Shown here: positions 54,565 through 63,899 of the stretch, piece by piece
Layout: the number at the start of each line of letters is the position of its first letter
Position numbering within the stretch: the first letter of the stretch is position 1
Origin: Desulfovibrio litoralis DSM 11393
Lineage (GTDB): Bacteria > Desulfobacterota > Desulfovibrionia > Desulfovibrionales > Desulfovibrionaceae
Direction of reading: 5' to 3'
Length of the DNA: 64,000 bases
Assembly: GCF_900143255.1 (NCBI RefSeq)
Contig: NZ_FRDI01000004.1
Location: 35,143 to 99,142 of the forward strand
The notes under the pieces: model-generated
The model's database searches: none
Told to the model about the DNA's origin: nothing
The model's input: only the letters and a program-made list of their open reading frames with translations
Made by a program: the position numbers and the translations under genes

Positions 54565-55887
54565 ATGAGTGCTCAAAGTAGTTTTTTAGACAAGTTTTTT
54601 TCTATTTCAAAAAAAGGCAGTACGGTTAAAACAGAAATTTTAGCCGGGGTTACTACTTTTATGGCGGTTTCTTATATTATTTTTGTAAACCCCAATATTA
54701 TGCATGATGCGGGAATGCCAAAAGAAGCCGCAATTGCCGCCACTATTTATGCCACAATTTTTGCCTCTCTTTTAATGGGGTTGTGGGCTAATTTCCCTAT
54801 TGCCGTTGCTCCGGGAATGGGGCTAAATGCGTTTTTTGCTTATTATGTTTGCGGAAAACTCGGCTTACCTTGGCAGGTAGCTCTTGGGGCGGTTTTTCTT
54901 TCGGGAGTAATTTTTATCTTATTGACGGTTACAAATATTCGAAAAATTATTATTGAATCGGTTCCTCGCAGTTTGAAAAGTGCGATTGTGGTTGGAATTG
55001 GTCTTTTTATTTCTTTTATCGGCTTACAAAATGCCGGAATTGTAGTCAGTAACCCAAATACTTTTGTAAGTTTAGGTCATATGTCTGACATTAAACCTAT
55101 CTTAACTTGTATTGGCTTGTTGGTAACGGCTATTTTAATCAGTGTGCAATTTAAGGGTGCGATTTTGTGCGGAATTTTAACAACAACTATCTTAGGTATG
55201 GCCTTTGGTGATGTTGCTGTTCCGCAAAGTTTAGACCAAATATTGAGTTTTAATTTGCCGAGTTTAGCCCCGGTTTTTTTACAGCTTGATATAATGGGTG
55301 CTTTAAATTATGGAATTTTTTCAATACTTTTTACTATGACTATTGTTGAGCTTTTTGACAATGTGGGTACTTTGATTGGCGTTAGCAGTAAAGCTAATAT
55401 GATAGATAAAGACGGGCATATTGAAAACCTTGATAGAGCCTTAATTTCTGATGCAACAGGCACTATCGCCAGCAGTTTAATCGGAACTTCGACTGTAACC
55501 TCTTATGTTGAGAGTGCTGCCGGTGTTGCGGAAGGTGGAAGAACAGGGCTTGTCGCCATTGTTGTTGCGATCTTGTTTGCGTTTTCATTGATTTTTGCAC
55601 CGCTGATTGGAGTTGTTCCGGCTTTTGCTACTGCTCCCGCTTTAATTATTATCGGGGCTTATATGTTAATGGAAATAACACATATTAAGTTTGATGATTT
55701 TACTGAAACTTTTCCTGCTTTTATGACTATTATTATGATGCCTCTAACTTACAGTATTGCCAGTGGTTTTGGCTTTGGGTTTATCAGTTATACGCTTTTA
55801 AAGGCTTGTTCGGGAAGAATAAAAGAGGTAAGTTTGATAATGTGGCTTATTAGTTTGGCGTTTGCCGTTAACTTTTATTTGCGTTAA
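54565..55887 (+). CDS. NCS2 family purine permease (AzgA-type)
   Basis: A 440-residue inner-membrane symporter with about 13 helices. It belongs to the AzgA branch of NCS2 transporters, which take up adenine, guanine or hypoxanthine. Typical blocks: TEILAGVTTFMAVSYIIFVNP, APGMGLNAFFAY (about residue 92), FTMTIVELFDNVGTLIGV (about 283) and GTSTVTSYVESAAGVAEGGRTG (split: GTSTVTSYVESAAG then VAEGGRTG). I chose ATG 54565, because the 30 codons upstream (overlapping the previous gene) are unlike the family; AAGG lies at about 54549. Confidence 0.92.
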   Translation: MSAQSSFLDKFFSISKKGSTVKTEILAGVTTFMAVSYIIFVNPNIMHDAGMPKEAAIAATIYATIFASLLMGLWANFPIAVAPGMGLNAFFAYYVCGKLGLPWQVALGAVFLSGVIFILLTVTNIRKIIIESVPRSLKSAIVVGIGLFISFIGLQNAGIVVSNPNTFVSLGHMSDIKPILTCIGLLVTAILISVQFKGAILCGILTTTILGMAFGDVAVPQSLDQILSFNLPSLAPVFLQLDIMGALNYGIFSILFTMTIVELFDNVGTLIGVSSKANMIDKDGHIENLDRALISDATGTIASSLIGTSTVTSYVESAAGVAEGGRTGLVAIVVAILFAFSLIFAPLIGVVPAFATAPALIIIGAYMLMEITHIKFDDFTETFPAFMTIIMMPLTYSIASGFGFGFISYTLLKACSGRIKEVSLIMWLISLAFAVNFYLR

Positions 55888-55953
55888 AGTTGCTTTTCGA
55901 TGTAAATGTAAAAACGATTGAACACCTTAAACATAAAAATAAGGAATATAAAT

Positions 55954-56904
55954 ATGAATATCGTTGTCTTAGATATAAATCCGCTTAAACCCGAAGCTTT
56001 TGAAGCACTACAAGCTTGTGGTCAAGTTTCTTTATATCCGAAAACTACGCCCGAACAAGTTTTGGAAAGGGCAAAAGATGCGGAAATTTTGTTGACTAAT
56101 AAAACAAAGTTAAACGCAGACATGATTAACGCCTTACCAAACTTAAAATATATCGGTATGATTTCCACTGGCTTTGATGTTGTAGATATTAATGCGGCAA
56201 AAGCAAGAGGTATTCCTGTTTGTAATGTTCCTGATTATTCAAGTGAATCAGTAGCACAACATGTTTTTTCTTTGATTTTTGCTTTATATCGCCGAGTTGA
56301 ATATCATAATCAAAGCGTTCAGGTTGGGTGTTGGGAACGCTCTGAAGCCCCGTTTTATTGGCATACTCCTCAAAGGGCTTTAAATGGACAAACAATCGGA
56401 ATAGTGGGGTTTGGACATATTGGTAAAAAAATTGCCAAAGCCGCCAATGGTTTTGAAATGAACATTCTGGCTTATTCACCTCGCCAAAAAACTCCTACCA
56501 ATTATGAAAATTTTGCTTATGCAGAACTTGACGAATTGTTTGCAAAATCAGACATAGTCGCCTTGAGTTGTCCTTTAAACGACAGTAATAGAGGGTTTGT
56601 TAACGCAAGTTTAATTAATAAAATGAAGGCGAGTGCTATTATTATTAATACTTCTCGTGGCCCTTTAATTAATGAACAAGATTTGGCTTTAGCTTTACGC
56701 ACTGGTAAAATATGGGGGGCCGGTTTAGATGTTTTAAGCGTTGAACCGCCTTCAATAGATAATCCTTTAGTTGGTGCAACTAATTGTATTTTAACGCCTC
56801 ATCTTGCTTGGGCGACTGATATTGCCTTAAACAAGCTTTTAAAGACTGTTGCTGAAAATATTAAGGCTTGGCAGGCAAATAAAACCCAAAACCAAGTTAA
56901 TTAG
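55954..56904 (+). CDS. D-isomer-specific 2-hydroxyacid dehydrogenase
   Basis: A 316-residue NAD-dependent dehydrogenase, similar to hydroxypyruvate reductase/glycerate dehydrogenase. It shows GIVGFGHIGKKIAKAA (about residue 147), the Arg in INTSRGPLINEQDL (about 230), the catalytic Glu in LSVEPPS (about 261) and the His in LTPHLAWAT (about 282). AAGGAA (55941-55946) places the start at ATG 55954; a TTG 36 bp upstream would add an unlike leader. Substrate not settled. Confidence 0.9.
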   Translation: MNIVVLDINPLKPEAFEALQACGQVSLYPKTTPEQVLERAKDAEILLTNKTKLNADMINALPNLKYIGMISTGFDVVDINAAKARGIPVCNVPDYSSESVAQHVFSLIFALYRRVEYHNQSVQVGCWERSEAPFYWHTPQRALNGQTIGIVGFGHIGKKIAKAANGFEMNILAYSPRQKTPTNYENFAYAELDELFAKSDIVALSCPLNDSNRGFVNASLINKMKASAIIINTSRGPLINEQDLALALRTGKIWGAGLDVLSVEPPSIDNPLVGATNCILTPHLAWATDIALNKLLKTVAENIKAWQANKTQNQVN

Positions 56905-56948
56905 TTATCTTTTAATCATGTAACTTACTTTATTTATTATTTATTATT

Positions 56949-57407
56949 ATGTATAAAATATTGATTTTAAACGGGCCGAATCTTGGAGCTTTGGGCGTGA
57001 GAGAGCCTGAGATTTATGGGAAACAAGGGCTTGATCAAGTTCCTGCTTTGATACAAAGAGTAATGTGCTGTGATTTTGCTAAAATACAGCTTGAATTTTT
57101 TCAGTCAAACAGCGAAGGTGCTTTGATTGACCGTTTAGAACAGGCAAAGAAAGATAAAGTTGACGGTGTTGCTTTTAACGCCGGGGCTTATACACATACG
57201 AGCCTTGCTTTAGCCGATTGTTTGGCTTGGATAAAAATTCCTTGCGTGGAAGTTCATATCAGTAATGTTTTTGCACGCAAAGAGGAAATTCGCAGGCAAA
57301 GTTATATGGCAACTCAAGTTATTGGCATTATTTCAGGTTTTGGAATTAATAGTTATGCTCTGGCCGTTAGGGCTTTGTTTGACTATTTAGAAAACAAACC
57401 TAAATAA
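56949..57407 (+). CDS. aroQ: 3-dehydroquinate dehydratase, type II
   Basis: A 152-residue AroQ, third enzyme of the shikimate pathway. It shows ILNGPNLGALGVREPEIYG with the catalytic Arg and Tyr (Asn at the usual NLN site is Gly here), FFQSNSEGALIDRL, FNAGAYTHTSLAL with the catalytic His, and EVHISNVFARKEEIRRQSY (blocks only). Length is normal. The Asn-to-Gly change lies next to the lid and may alter binding, but the main catalytic residues are present. Confidence 0.93.
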   Translation: MYKILILNGPNLGALGVREPEIYGKQGLDQVPALIQRVMCCDFAKIQLEFFQSNSEGALIDRLEQAKKDKVDGVAFNAGAYTHTSLALADCLAWIKIPCVEVHISNVFARKEEIRRQSYMATQVIGIISGFGINSYALAVRALFDYLENKPK

Positions 57408-57485
57408 AATATTCCTATTGTTTTTTATGTTTGTATTGTTTTTAAAACTATATAAATAAATTTATCACATAAATTTGGAGGATTA

Positions 57486-58052
57486 ATGTATTCTACTACT
57501 GATTTTAAGAAAGGCTTAAAGATTGAAGTTGAAAAAATTCCGTATGAAATTATAGATTTTCAACATTTTAAACCGGGTAAGGGCGGTGCGATGATGCGTA
57601 CTAAGTTACGTAATATCCTTAATGGACGCATTCAAGAAATTACTTTTCGTTCCGGTGAAAAAGTTGAACGCCCAGACCTTGAAACTCGTAAAATGCAATA
57701 TTTATATCGTGAAGGTACAGACCTTATATTTATGGATCTTGAAAGCTATGAACAAATTAATATTGCTCAAGAAGTGCTTGCTTCAAAGGCCGGTTATTTA
57801 AAAGAAAGTCAAGAAGTTGAGATCCTTACATATCAAGGTAGACCTCTTGACCTTGAGCTTCCTGTTTCTTTAATCTTAAAAATAGTAGACACAGAACCCG
57901 GTGTTAAAGGCGATACTGTCAACAACGTTACCAAACCGGCAACTTTGGAAACAGGAATAAGCATTCAAGTGCCTATTTTTGTTAATATTGGTGATATGGT
58001 TAAAGTTGATACTCGCAGTAACGAATATTTAGGTAGAGAGTCAACAATCTAG
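57486..58052 (+). CDS. efp: Translation elongation factor P
   Basis: A 188-residue three-domain EF-P that relieves ribosomes stalled at polyproline. [16 protein letters not shown] at the start, [15 protein letters not shown] (Lys at the tip, the lysylation-type residue, about 33), and the C-terminal [13 protein letters not shown] are typical. TGGAGG lies 4-6 nt before ATG 57486. A Bax-inhibitor-like gene begins 26 bp after the stop. Confidence 0.97.
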   Translation: MYSTTDFKKGLKIEVEKIPYEIIDFQHFKPGKGGAMMRTKLRNILNGRIQEITFRSGEKVERPDLETRKMQYLYREGTDLIFMDLESYEQINIAQEVLASKAGYLKESQEVEILTYQGRPLDLELPVSLILKIVDTEPGVKGDTVNNVTKPATLETGISIQVPIFVNIGDMVKVDTRSNEYLGRESTI

Positions 58053-58078
58053 TTATTAGATTTGTAAAGGAGTATATT

Positions 58079-58804
58079 ATGTCTCAGTTTGGAAGACCCG
58101 AAGGCGTTCAACGCCCTCAATCTCAAGCGATAGAATATGTTAACACTGTTTTTATACGTGGTGTTTTTTTGTGGATGACCCTTGGGCTTGTGTTTACGGC
58201 TGCTGCGGCCTATATGACGCTCAATAATCGAGCTTTGTCTGAACTTGTTTTTGGCAATCAGATTATGTTTTGGGGTTTAATTATTGCTCAATTTGGTCTT
58301 GTAATGGCGATTTCCGGTGCTATTAACCGATTGTCCGGTGCAACCGCTGTTGCCCTGTTTTTACTTTATAGCGGTTTAAACGGTCTGACCTTGTCTATGA
58401 TAGCGGTTATTTATACGGGTGAATCTATCGCACAAGCTTTTGTGAGTGCGGCGGCAACCTTTGGTGTTATGAGCGTTTATGGTTATGTAACCAAAAAAGA
58501 TTTGACTTCTATTGGAAGCATGGCGTTTATGGCCTTAATCGGGATAATTATTGCTTCGCTTATCAATGTGTTCTTTTTTTCAAACGCAATAGCCTCTTTG
58601 GTTATTAATATTCTTGGTGTTTTAATCTTTGTGGCTTTAACCGCCTATGATGTTCAAAAGATTCGCCAAATGGGTGAAGCTTTGAATCATAATGATGCTA
58701 ATGCCGTTCAAAAAGGTATGATTTTGGGGGCTTTAACATTATACCTTGATTTCATTAACTTGTTTTTATTTTTATTGCGTATTTTTGGCGATAGACGCAG
58801 TTAA
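58079..58804 (+). CDS. Bax inhibitor-1/YccA family membrane protein
   Basis: A 241-residue protein with seven hydrophobic helices and the family C terminus: LTAYDVQKIRQMGE, LGALTLYLDFINLFLFLLRI (blocks: GALTLYLDFINLF, LFLLRIFG) with the Asp and Tyr of the proposed pH-gated channel. Bacterial relatives (YbhL, YetJ, YccA) are linked to calcium leak or to inhibition of FtsH. AAGGAG lies before ATG 58079. A terminator follows. Confidence 0.93.
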   Translation: MSQFGRPEGVQRPQSQAIEYVNTVFIRGVFLWMTLGLVFTAAAAYMTLNNRALSELVFGNQIMFWGLIIAQFGLVMAISGAINRLSGATAVALFLLYSGLNGLTLSMIAVIYTGESIAQAFVSAAATFGVMSVYGYVTKKDLTSIGSMAFMALIGIIIASLINVFFFSNAIASLVINILGVLIFVALTAYDVQKIRQMGEALNHNDANAVQKGMILGALTLYLDFINLFLFLLRIFGDRRS

Positions 58805-58827
58805 AATAAATAAAGCAAATATAATAT

Positions 58828-58863
58828 GGCGAAGATGCTGAATTGTTGGCTCTTCGCCTTTGC
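58828..58863 (+). terminator. Intrinsic terminator after the Bax-inhibitor-like gene
   Basis: An 8-bp GC-containing stem, GGCGAAGA (58828-58835) with TCTTCGCC (58851-58858), a 15-nt loop and a short T run, 24 bp past the stop codon. Confidence 0.75.
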
Positions 58864-58898
58864 TATTTGATTCACTCTTAACCTTAATTATAAAAAAT

Positions 58899-59456
58899 AT
58901 GTCTATAATAGAAATAATTACAATTGCGATCGCCTTAGCGTTAGATGCCTTTGCTGTTGCAATCGCCACAGGGATTCAGTTGAAATGTGTTAACGCAAAT
59001 CAAACTATCAGAATGTCTTTGTTTTTTGGCGGATTTCAAGCGGTTATGCCAATTATTGGTTGGTTTGTCGGGGTACGCATTCACCATTTAATAGAAAGTT
59101 TTGATCATTGGATTGCCTTTAGTTTATTGACTTTTGTTGGTGTTAAAATGATTTATGAAGCTTTGAAAAAAGATGATGAAACGGAATGTACCCTTGACAA
59201 TACTTGTGGCTCTCGTTTGGTTATGCTTTCTATTGCGACCAGTATAGACGCTTTGGCGGTGGGTTTATCTTTAGCTGTTATTGGTGTTGATATTTGGTTT
59301 CCGTCTTTTATAATCGGGGTTGTTTGTTTGTTGTTTACCGCTCTTGGTTTACACTTAGGTAAGATTATAGGAAATTTTGAATCTATAGGTAAAAAAGCTG
59401 AAGTTGTTGGCGGGCTTGTTTTAATTGGTATTGGAATAAAAATTTTTATAGAGTAA
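58899..59456 (+). CDS. mntP: Manganese efflux pump MntP
   Basis: A 185-residue six-helix membrane protein. The two repeats each carry an acidic transport motif: ALALDAFAVAIATG (about residue 13) and IATSIDALAVGLSLAV (about 107). FFGGFQAVMPIIGW and GGLVLIGIGIKI are family blocks. Manganese export keeps cytoplasmic Mn2+ low. I chose ATG 58899 over a TTG 39 bp upstream that overlaps the terminator. No yybP-ykoY manganese riboswitch is visible in the short leader. Confidence 0.93.
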   Translation: MSIIEIITIAIALALDAFAVAIATGIQLKCVNANQTIRMSLFFGGFQAVMPIIGWFVGVRIHHLIESFDHWIAFSLLTFVGVKMIYEALKKDDETECTLDNTCGSRLVMLSIATSIDALAVGLSLAVIGVDIWFPSFIIGVVCLLFTALGLHLGKIIGNFESIGKKAEVVGGLVLIGIGIKIFIE

Positions 59457-59633
59457 ATATATATAGCTTGACCTTTCGCTCTAGTATTTGATAAATATGT
59501 TATGATTTATTTAAAAGTCAAATAAATAAATAAGATGTTATGTTTTATTTAGAAAATATATTGACAATAACCCAAGATAGACTATGATTTAACTATGATT
59601 ATGTCTTTTCTTCGTTATTAATTAGGAGCTGTT

Positions 59634-60734
59634 GTGGAAAATATTGATTCTAAACCGACTTTGTTGTTGGTTGATGATACGCCAGACAATATTACTCTCT
59701 TGTGTTCTCTTTTAGGTGGACAATACAGAAATAAGGTTGCTACCAACGGACAAAAAGCCTTGAAAATTGCTTTTGCCGAACCTCATCCTGATTTGATTTT
59801 GCTTGATATTATGATGCCAGAGATGGACGGTTATGAAGTTTGTCGTCAACTAAAAGCTAATCCGGCTACAAAAGATATTCCTGTTATCTTTTTGACTGCT
59901 AAAAATCAAGAAGATGACGAAACTAAAGGGTTTGAGCTTGGGGCTGTTGATTATATTACAAAGCCTATCAGCCCGCCTATACTGCTTGCCAGAGTTCATA
60001 CTCAATTGACTTTAAAAGATGCTCGCAGCTTTTTAGAAAGACAAAATGAAATTTTAGAAAAGCAAGTTGACCAAAGAACTCAACAACTTGCTTCTTTGCA
60101 AGATGTTATTATTATCGCAATGGCGTCATTAGCCGAAACCAGAGATAATGAGACAGGTTTTCATATTCGCAGAACTCAAAACTATGTGCGAGAAATGGCG
60201 GCTCATCTTCAAGAACATCCGCGTTTTTCGGCTTATCTTGATAAAAAGACCGTAGAGCTACTCAAAAAATCTGCACCTCTTCACGATATTGGTAAGGTCG
60301 GAGTCCCTGATAGAATTTTATTAAAGCCCGGAAAACTCACTGAAGAAGAGTTTGAGATTATGAAAAAACATACGATTTATGGGCATAATACAATCCTTGA
60401 GGCTGAAAATAACCTTGGTTCTCCGGAAAGCTTTTTAAGTATTGCCAGAGAAATAGCTTATTCACACCACGAAAAGTGGGACGGTTCCGGTTACCCGCAA
60501 GGCTTAAAAGGAGACGAAATTCCTATTTCCGCTCGCTTAATGGCAATTGCCGATGTGTATGATGCTTTAATGTCAAAACGTGTTTATAAAGAAGCAATGA
60601 GTCATGAACAGGCGAAAGAAATTATCGTAAATGGCAAAGGAACTCACTTTGACCCTGATGTTGTTGATGCTTTTATTGCGATACAAGATAAGTTTTCTCT
60701 TATTGCCGTAGAGTTTGCAGACGAGGTTCAATAG
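59634..60734 (+). CDS. Response regulator with HD-GYP output domain (c-di-GMP phosphodiesterase)
   Basis: A 366-residue protein: receiver at 5-130 (acidic VDDTPDN, phospho-acceptor Asp in LLDIMMPEMDG, Lys in YITKPISP), coiled linker, then HD-GYP with LHDIGKVGVPDRIL and the complete HHEKWDGSGYPQG. Cyclic di-GMP hydrolysis is expected. AGGAG lies 6 nt before the GTG at 59634, supporting the GTG start. No kinase is adjacent. Same layout as the protein at 7594 but clearly diverged from it. Confidence 0.93.
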   Translation: MENIDSKPTLLLVDDTPDNITLLCSLLGGQYRNKVATNGQKALKIAFAEPHPDLILLDIMMPEMDGYEVCRQLKANPATKDIPVIFLTAKNQEDDETKGFELGAVDYITKPISPPILLARVHTQLTLKDARSFLERQNEILEKQVDQRTQQLASLQDVIIIAMASLAETRDNETGFHIRRTQNYVREMAAHLQEHPRFSAYLDKKTVELLKKSAPLHDIGKVGVPDRILLKPGKLTEEEFEIMKKHTIYGHNTILEAENNLGSPESFLSIAREIAYSHHEKWDGSGYPQGLKGDEIPISARLMAIADVYDALMSKRVYKEAMSHEQAKEIIVNGKGTHFDPDVVDAFIAIQDKFSLIAVEFADEVQ

Positions 60735-60787
60735 CCTTCTTTGGATCGTTTTAGCTGTTTAATTTATGTATTTAAGGTGTAATAATT

Positions 60788-61534
60788 ATGATTCGTAAAA
60801 CTCAATTAGCGTTATATGTTGCGGAAGATACCGAGAAAATGGCAGAGCAGGCGGCTGAACTTATAGAAGCCAAAAGTGTTGAAGCGATTAAAGAAAGGGG
60901 TATTTTTAATATAGCCTTATCTGGTGGAAGCACTCCCTTACCTCTTTTTCGTCTTTTAAGCTCTTCGGCTTGGCGTAAGCGTATTAATTGGGATAAAACG
61001 GCTATCTATTGGGTTGATGAACGCTGTTACGGTCCTGATCATGAACAGAGTAATTATAGACGGGCTAAAGCTGAGTTGTTGAGTAATATCAGCTCGATAA
61101 AAATATATCGTATGCGCGGAGAAGAAGACCCAGTAAAAGCAGCGTTAGATTATGAAAACATGCTTAAAGAACATTTTAATTGTACGGGCGATGAAATTCC
61201 ACGTTTTGATTGTGTTATCCTCGGAGTAGGGGAAGACGGGCATGTTGCCTCTTTATATCCCAATATGCCGGGGTTGAAAATTAAAAACAGACTGATTGTT
61301 GACCAATATGTTCCCTCGCTACATAAAGCCCGTTTGACAATGACGCTTGAGCTTTTAAACAATTCACGTTGTTGTATCTTTTTAGCATCAGGCAAGAAAA
61401 AATATCATGTATTGGAAACAGCCTTAAACTTAATGAAAGAACCTGTTTTGCCGGCTCAAATGGTGCGTCCTTATAACGGAAGTTTGTGTTGGATTATTGA
61501 CGAGGCTGCCTATCGCGGTGAAAAAAGCGAATAA
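60788..61534 (+). CDS. pgl: 6-phosphogluconolactonase
   Basis: A 248-residue DevB-type lactonase, second step of the oxidative pentose phosphate pathway. It shows NIALSGGSTPLPLFRLL (about residue 41), WVDERCYGPDHEQSNY (about 75) and DCVILGVGEDGHVASLYPN (about 141), with the catalytic His. No zwf or gnd is beside it. Followed by a terminator at 61560. Confidence 0.92.
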   Translation: MIRKTQLALYVAEDTEKMAEQAAELIEAKSVEAIKERGIFNIALSGGSTPLPLFRLLSSSAWRKRINWDKTAIYWVDERCYGPDHEQSNYRRAKAELLSNISSIKIYRMRGEEDPVKAALDYENMLKEHFNCTGDEIPRFDCVILGVGEDGHVASLYPNMPGLKIKNRLIVDQYVPSLHKARLTMTLELLNNSRCCIFLASGKKKYHVLETALNLMKEPVLPAQMVRPYNGSLCWIIDEAAYRGEKSE

Positions 61535-61559
61535 GTTTGATTATTTTTGTTTATTTTTT

Positions 61560-61594
61560 AACCGTTATAATTTAAGAGTTATAACGGTTTTTTC
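61560..61594 (+). terminator. Intrinsic terminator after pgl
   Basis: A perfect 11-bp stem, AACCGTTATAA (61560-61570) with TTATAACGGTT (61579-61589), and an 8-nt loop, then TTTT. It lies 26 bp past the pgl stop codon. Confidence 0.8.
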
Positions 61595-61653
61595 TTGTTT
61601 GAATAAAATTATAAATAAGTTATTGTATAAAAAATATCTTATTGAGGTGAATA

Positions 61654-62091
61654 ATGATGAAAAAGTATCTTTCTTTGCTAAGTGTGATGTTAGTGTCTGT
61701 TTTTCTTGTCTCTTGTGCTTCTACTCAAAACCAGGGATATGTATTGGATAAACAAAAACTCTCAAAACGTAGCTTTGCCTTGGTTAGTGTCAATGGTAAA
61801 GAAATAAAAATAGAAAAAGCTCCGACTCTTGAGTTTGATGAAAATCTTGGAATTTTTGGTGGTATTTGCAATCGTTTTTTCGGTCAGGCCGAGCTAAAGG
61901 ATAGTGTTTTAACAGCGAAACAGTTAATGTCGACCAATATGTTTTGTGCAGAATCCGGATTAATGGATTTAGAGTCTAAATTTTTTCAAATGCTTGCATC
62001 AGGTGCAAAAATTACCATGCAAAAAGATAGACTTACTTTAATTCAAGGCGACAACACTCTTGTTTACGCTTTTAAAGGTTTTATAAAATAA
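61654..62091 (+). CDS. META-domain (HslJ-like) lipoprotein
   Basis: A 145-residue secreted lipoprotein. The signal peptide ends in the lipobox LVSC (Cys about residue 21). The mature part is one META/DUF306 domain: SFALVSVNGKEI, GIFGGICNRFFG (the G-CN pattern), LMSTNMFCAES and LTLIQGDNTLVYAF. HslJ-type proteins are linked to heat or novobiocin tolerance, but the role is not proven. GAGGTG lies before the double ATG at 61654/61657. Probably monocistronic. Confidence 0.88.
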   Translation: MMKKYLSLLSVMLVSVFLVSCASTQNQGYVLDKQKLSKRSFALVSVNGKEIKIEKAPTLEFDENLGIFGGICNRFFGQAELKDSVLTAKQLMSTNMFCAESGLMDLESKFFQMLASGAKITMQKDRLTLIQGDNTLVYAFKGFIK

Positions 62092-62212
62092 AAAAATATC
62101 TTTGAGTTAAATAACTTTTTAATAACCCTGACACTTTTTGTTTAGGTTGTTAATCTTTTTTAATGTTTAAAATCAGCTTGTTTGGATCAAGTATTTTTTG
62201 GTGAATATAATT

Positions 62213-63424
62213 ATGTTAAAAAAAGATAGTTCTCTTTTGGTCGATAACTTTCCGTCTCCTTGGAATGCTCAAAGTTTAAAAGAAGCACCAAGCCCAAGTT
62301 TTATCGTGAGTGAAACTTTATTAAAACGCAATTTGGAGATGTTGAAAAACATTCAAGACAGAACAGGGGCAAAAATACTTTTGGCTCTTAAAGGTTTTGC
62401 AATGTGGAGCGTCTTTCCTCTATTGCAAAATGTTTTGCATGGAGTTTGTGCCAGCTCGCCCAATGAGGCTATTTTAGGACGTGAAGAGTTTGGTAAAGAA
62501 GTTCATGCTTTTGCCGCCGCTTACAGCGATAGTGATGTGCAAACCTTGTTGCCGATAGTTGATCATTTATTGTTTAACTCGTTTAATCAGTGGCAAAAAT
62601 TTAAACCTTTGTTAGAACAACAAAAGAAAGATATTGAAATTGGTTTGCGTATTAATCCGGAACATTCTGAGGGAGCGGTTGCTATTTATAACCCTTGTTC
62701 CGTTGGCTCTCGTTTGGGTATTCGTTTAAAAGATTTTGAGAAAGGCGTAAAAGATTTTGGGTTGTCGGGGATAAGCGGTTTACATTTTCATACTTTGTGT
62801 GAACAAAACAGTGATGCTTTGGCGAGAACTCTTGATATCGTTGAACAAAATTTTTCTAAGTATTTTAAGGGATTAAAATGGCTTAATTTTGGTGGTGGAC
62901 ATCATATCACCAGAGAAGATTATGATGTTGACCTTTTATGTCGTTGTATTGAGCGAATTCAAAATAAATATAAGTTACAGGTATATTTAGAACCGGGAGA
63001 AGCGGTCGCTTTAAACACAGGGGTTTTTAAAACAACGGTTTTAGATGTTGTTCAGGCCGATCTGCCTATTGCTATTTTAGATAGCTCTGCTCCTACTCAT
63101 ATGCCTGATGTGCTTGAAATGCCATATCGCCCCAATATTTTTGGAGCGGGAGACGCAGACGGCGGAACTAACGTAAAAAAATATCTTTATCGCTTAGCGG
63201 GGAAGTCATGCCTTGCCGGTGATGTGATAGGCGAGTATAGTTTTGATGAGCCTTTAACGCCGGGAATGAGCCTTTACTTTTTAGATATGGCACATTACAG
63301 CATGGTCAAAACGACTACTTTTAATGGTTTGGGTTTGCCTGATATTACCTTGTTAAAAGAAGATGCGAGCCTTAAGATAATTCGTACTTTTGGATATGAA
63401 GATTTTAAAATGCGTTTATCTTAA
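62213..63424 (+). CDS. nspC: Carboxynorspermidine/carboxyspermidine decarboxylase
   Basis: A 403-residue PLP enzyme of the alanine racemase-fold decarboxylases. It decarboxylates carboxynorspermidine or carboxyspermidine in the alternative polyamine pathway. It shows SPSFIVSETLLKRNLEML, the PLP Lys in LLALKGFAMWSVFPLL (about residue 60), HFHTLCEQ, LNFGGGHHIT (about 218), EPGEAVAL and CLAGDVIGEYSF. GGTGA lies before ATG 62213; a TTG 15 bp upstream is unlikely. Its usual partner, carboxynorspermidine synthase, is not next to it. Confidence 0.94.
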   Translation: MLKKDSSLLVDNFPSPWNAQSLKEAPSPSFIVSETLLKRNLEMLKNIQDRTGAKILLALKGFAMWSVFPLLQNVLHGVCASSPNEAILGREEFGKEVHAFAAAYSDSDVQTLLPIVDHLLFNSFNQWQKFKPLLEQQKKDIEIGLRINPEHSEGAVAIYNPCSVGSRLGIRLKDFEKGVKDFGLSGISGLHFHTLCEQNSDALARTLDIVEQNFSKYFKGLKWLNFGGGHHITREDYDVDLLCRCIERIQNKYKLQVYLEPGEAVALNTGVFKTTVLDVVQADLPIAILDSSAPTHMPDVLEMPYRPNIFGAGDADGGTNVKKYLYRLAGKSCLAGDVIGEYSFDEPLTPGMSLYFLDMAHYSMVKTTTFNGLGLPDITLLKEDASLKIIRTFGYEDFKMRLS

Positions 63425-63529
63425 ATTAAACTGAAAAAAATAAAGATCATTTTTTTAGTATATTGCTCTGTTTAAGGCTAACATTCCAACACATTTTGAT
63501 AGATAGCTTTAAATAAATTATTTTTTTAT

Positions 63530-63670
63530 AGCCTATTCAAAAACTAACGTTTTTACAAAGTTAATTTCACGAGAGTAAAATAAATAGGGTTTAGATAACG
63601 TTAGAGAGGGTTTTGTCTTAAAATATAAGATGTTAGCTTGGTTTTTATAAAGAAAATTGTGTTTATAATA
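63530..63670. repeat. Left flank of the second repeat island
   Basis: GTTAATTTCACGAGAGTAAAA (63561 area) is a diverged TTTCGTGGGAG box of the same family as the array at 46400. A 63-codon minus-strand frame here has no ribosome site and is not a gene. The sequence between 63425 and 63530 is AT-rich and empty. Confidence 0.5.
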
Positions 63671-63844
63671 GTCATTAAAAGGAACCAATGTGCGTTCAAA
63701 CTTTTGATGCCGATTAGGCATCAACTAATGCGTGATGCGTGTATGGGGTTAAGGGGCGATTAGCCCCTTATGGGGGGAATGCAAAGGGGAAAACATTTTC
63801 CCCGTGCCCGTCGGAGACGACCAACAAGATTTATTTCGTGGGAG
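63671..63844 (+). repeat. Structured core repeat, copy B
   Basis: It matches copy A over its full length: P1 GATGCC-GATTA-GGCATC, P2 TAAGGGGC-GATTA-GCCCCTTA, P3 GGGGAAAA-CA-TTTTCCCC, P4 CGTC-GGA-GACG, and the TTTCGTGGGAG box (63834-63844). Relative to A, changes fall in loops and linkers; stems are unchanged. It lies 17 kb from copies A and C. Confidence 0.8.
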
Positions 63845-63899
63845 CATAGAGGTTTAAAGATGAAGTATAATTTAATTATATATTTCAAAAAATATTGCT

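Noticed and set aside
58805..58898. Manganese (yybP-ykoY) riboswitch before mntP
   Set aside because: The short leader holds only a terminator hairpin and no match to the conserved loops.
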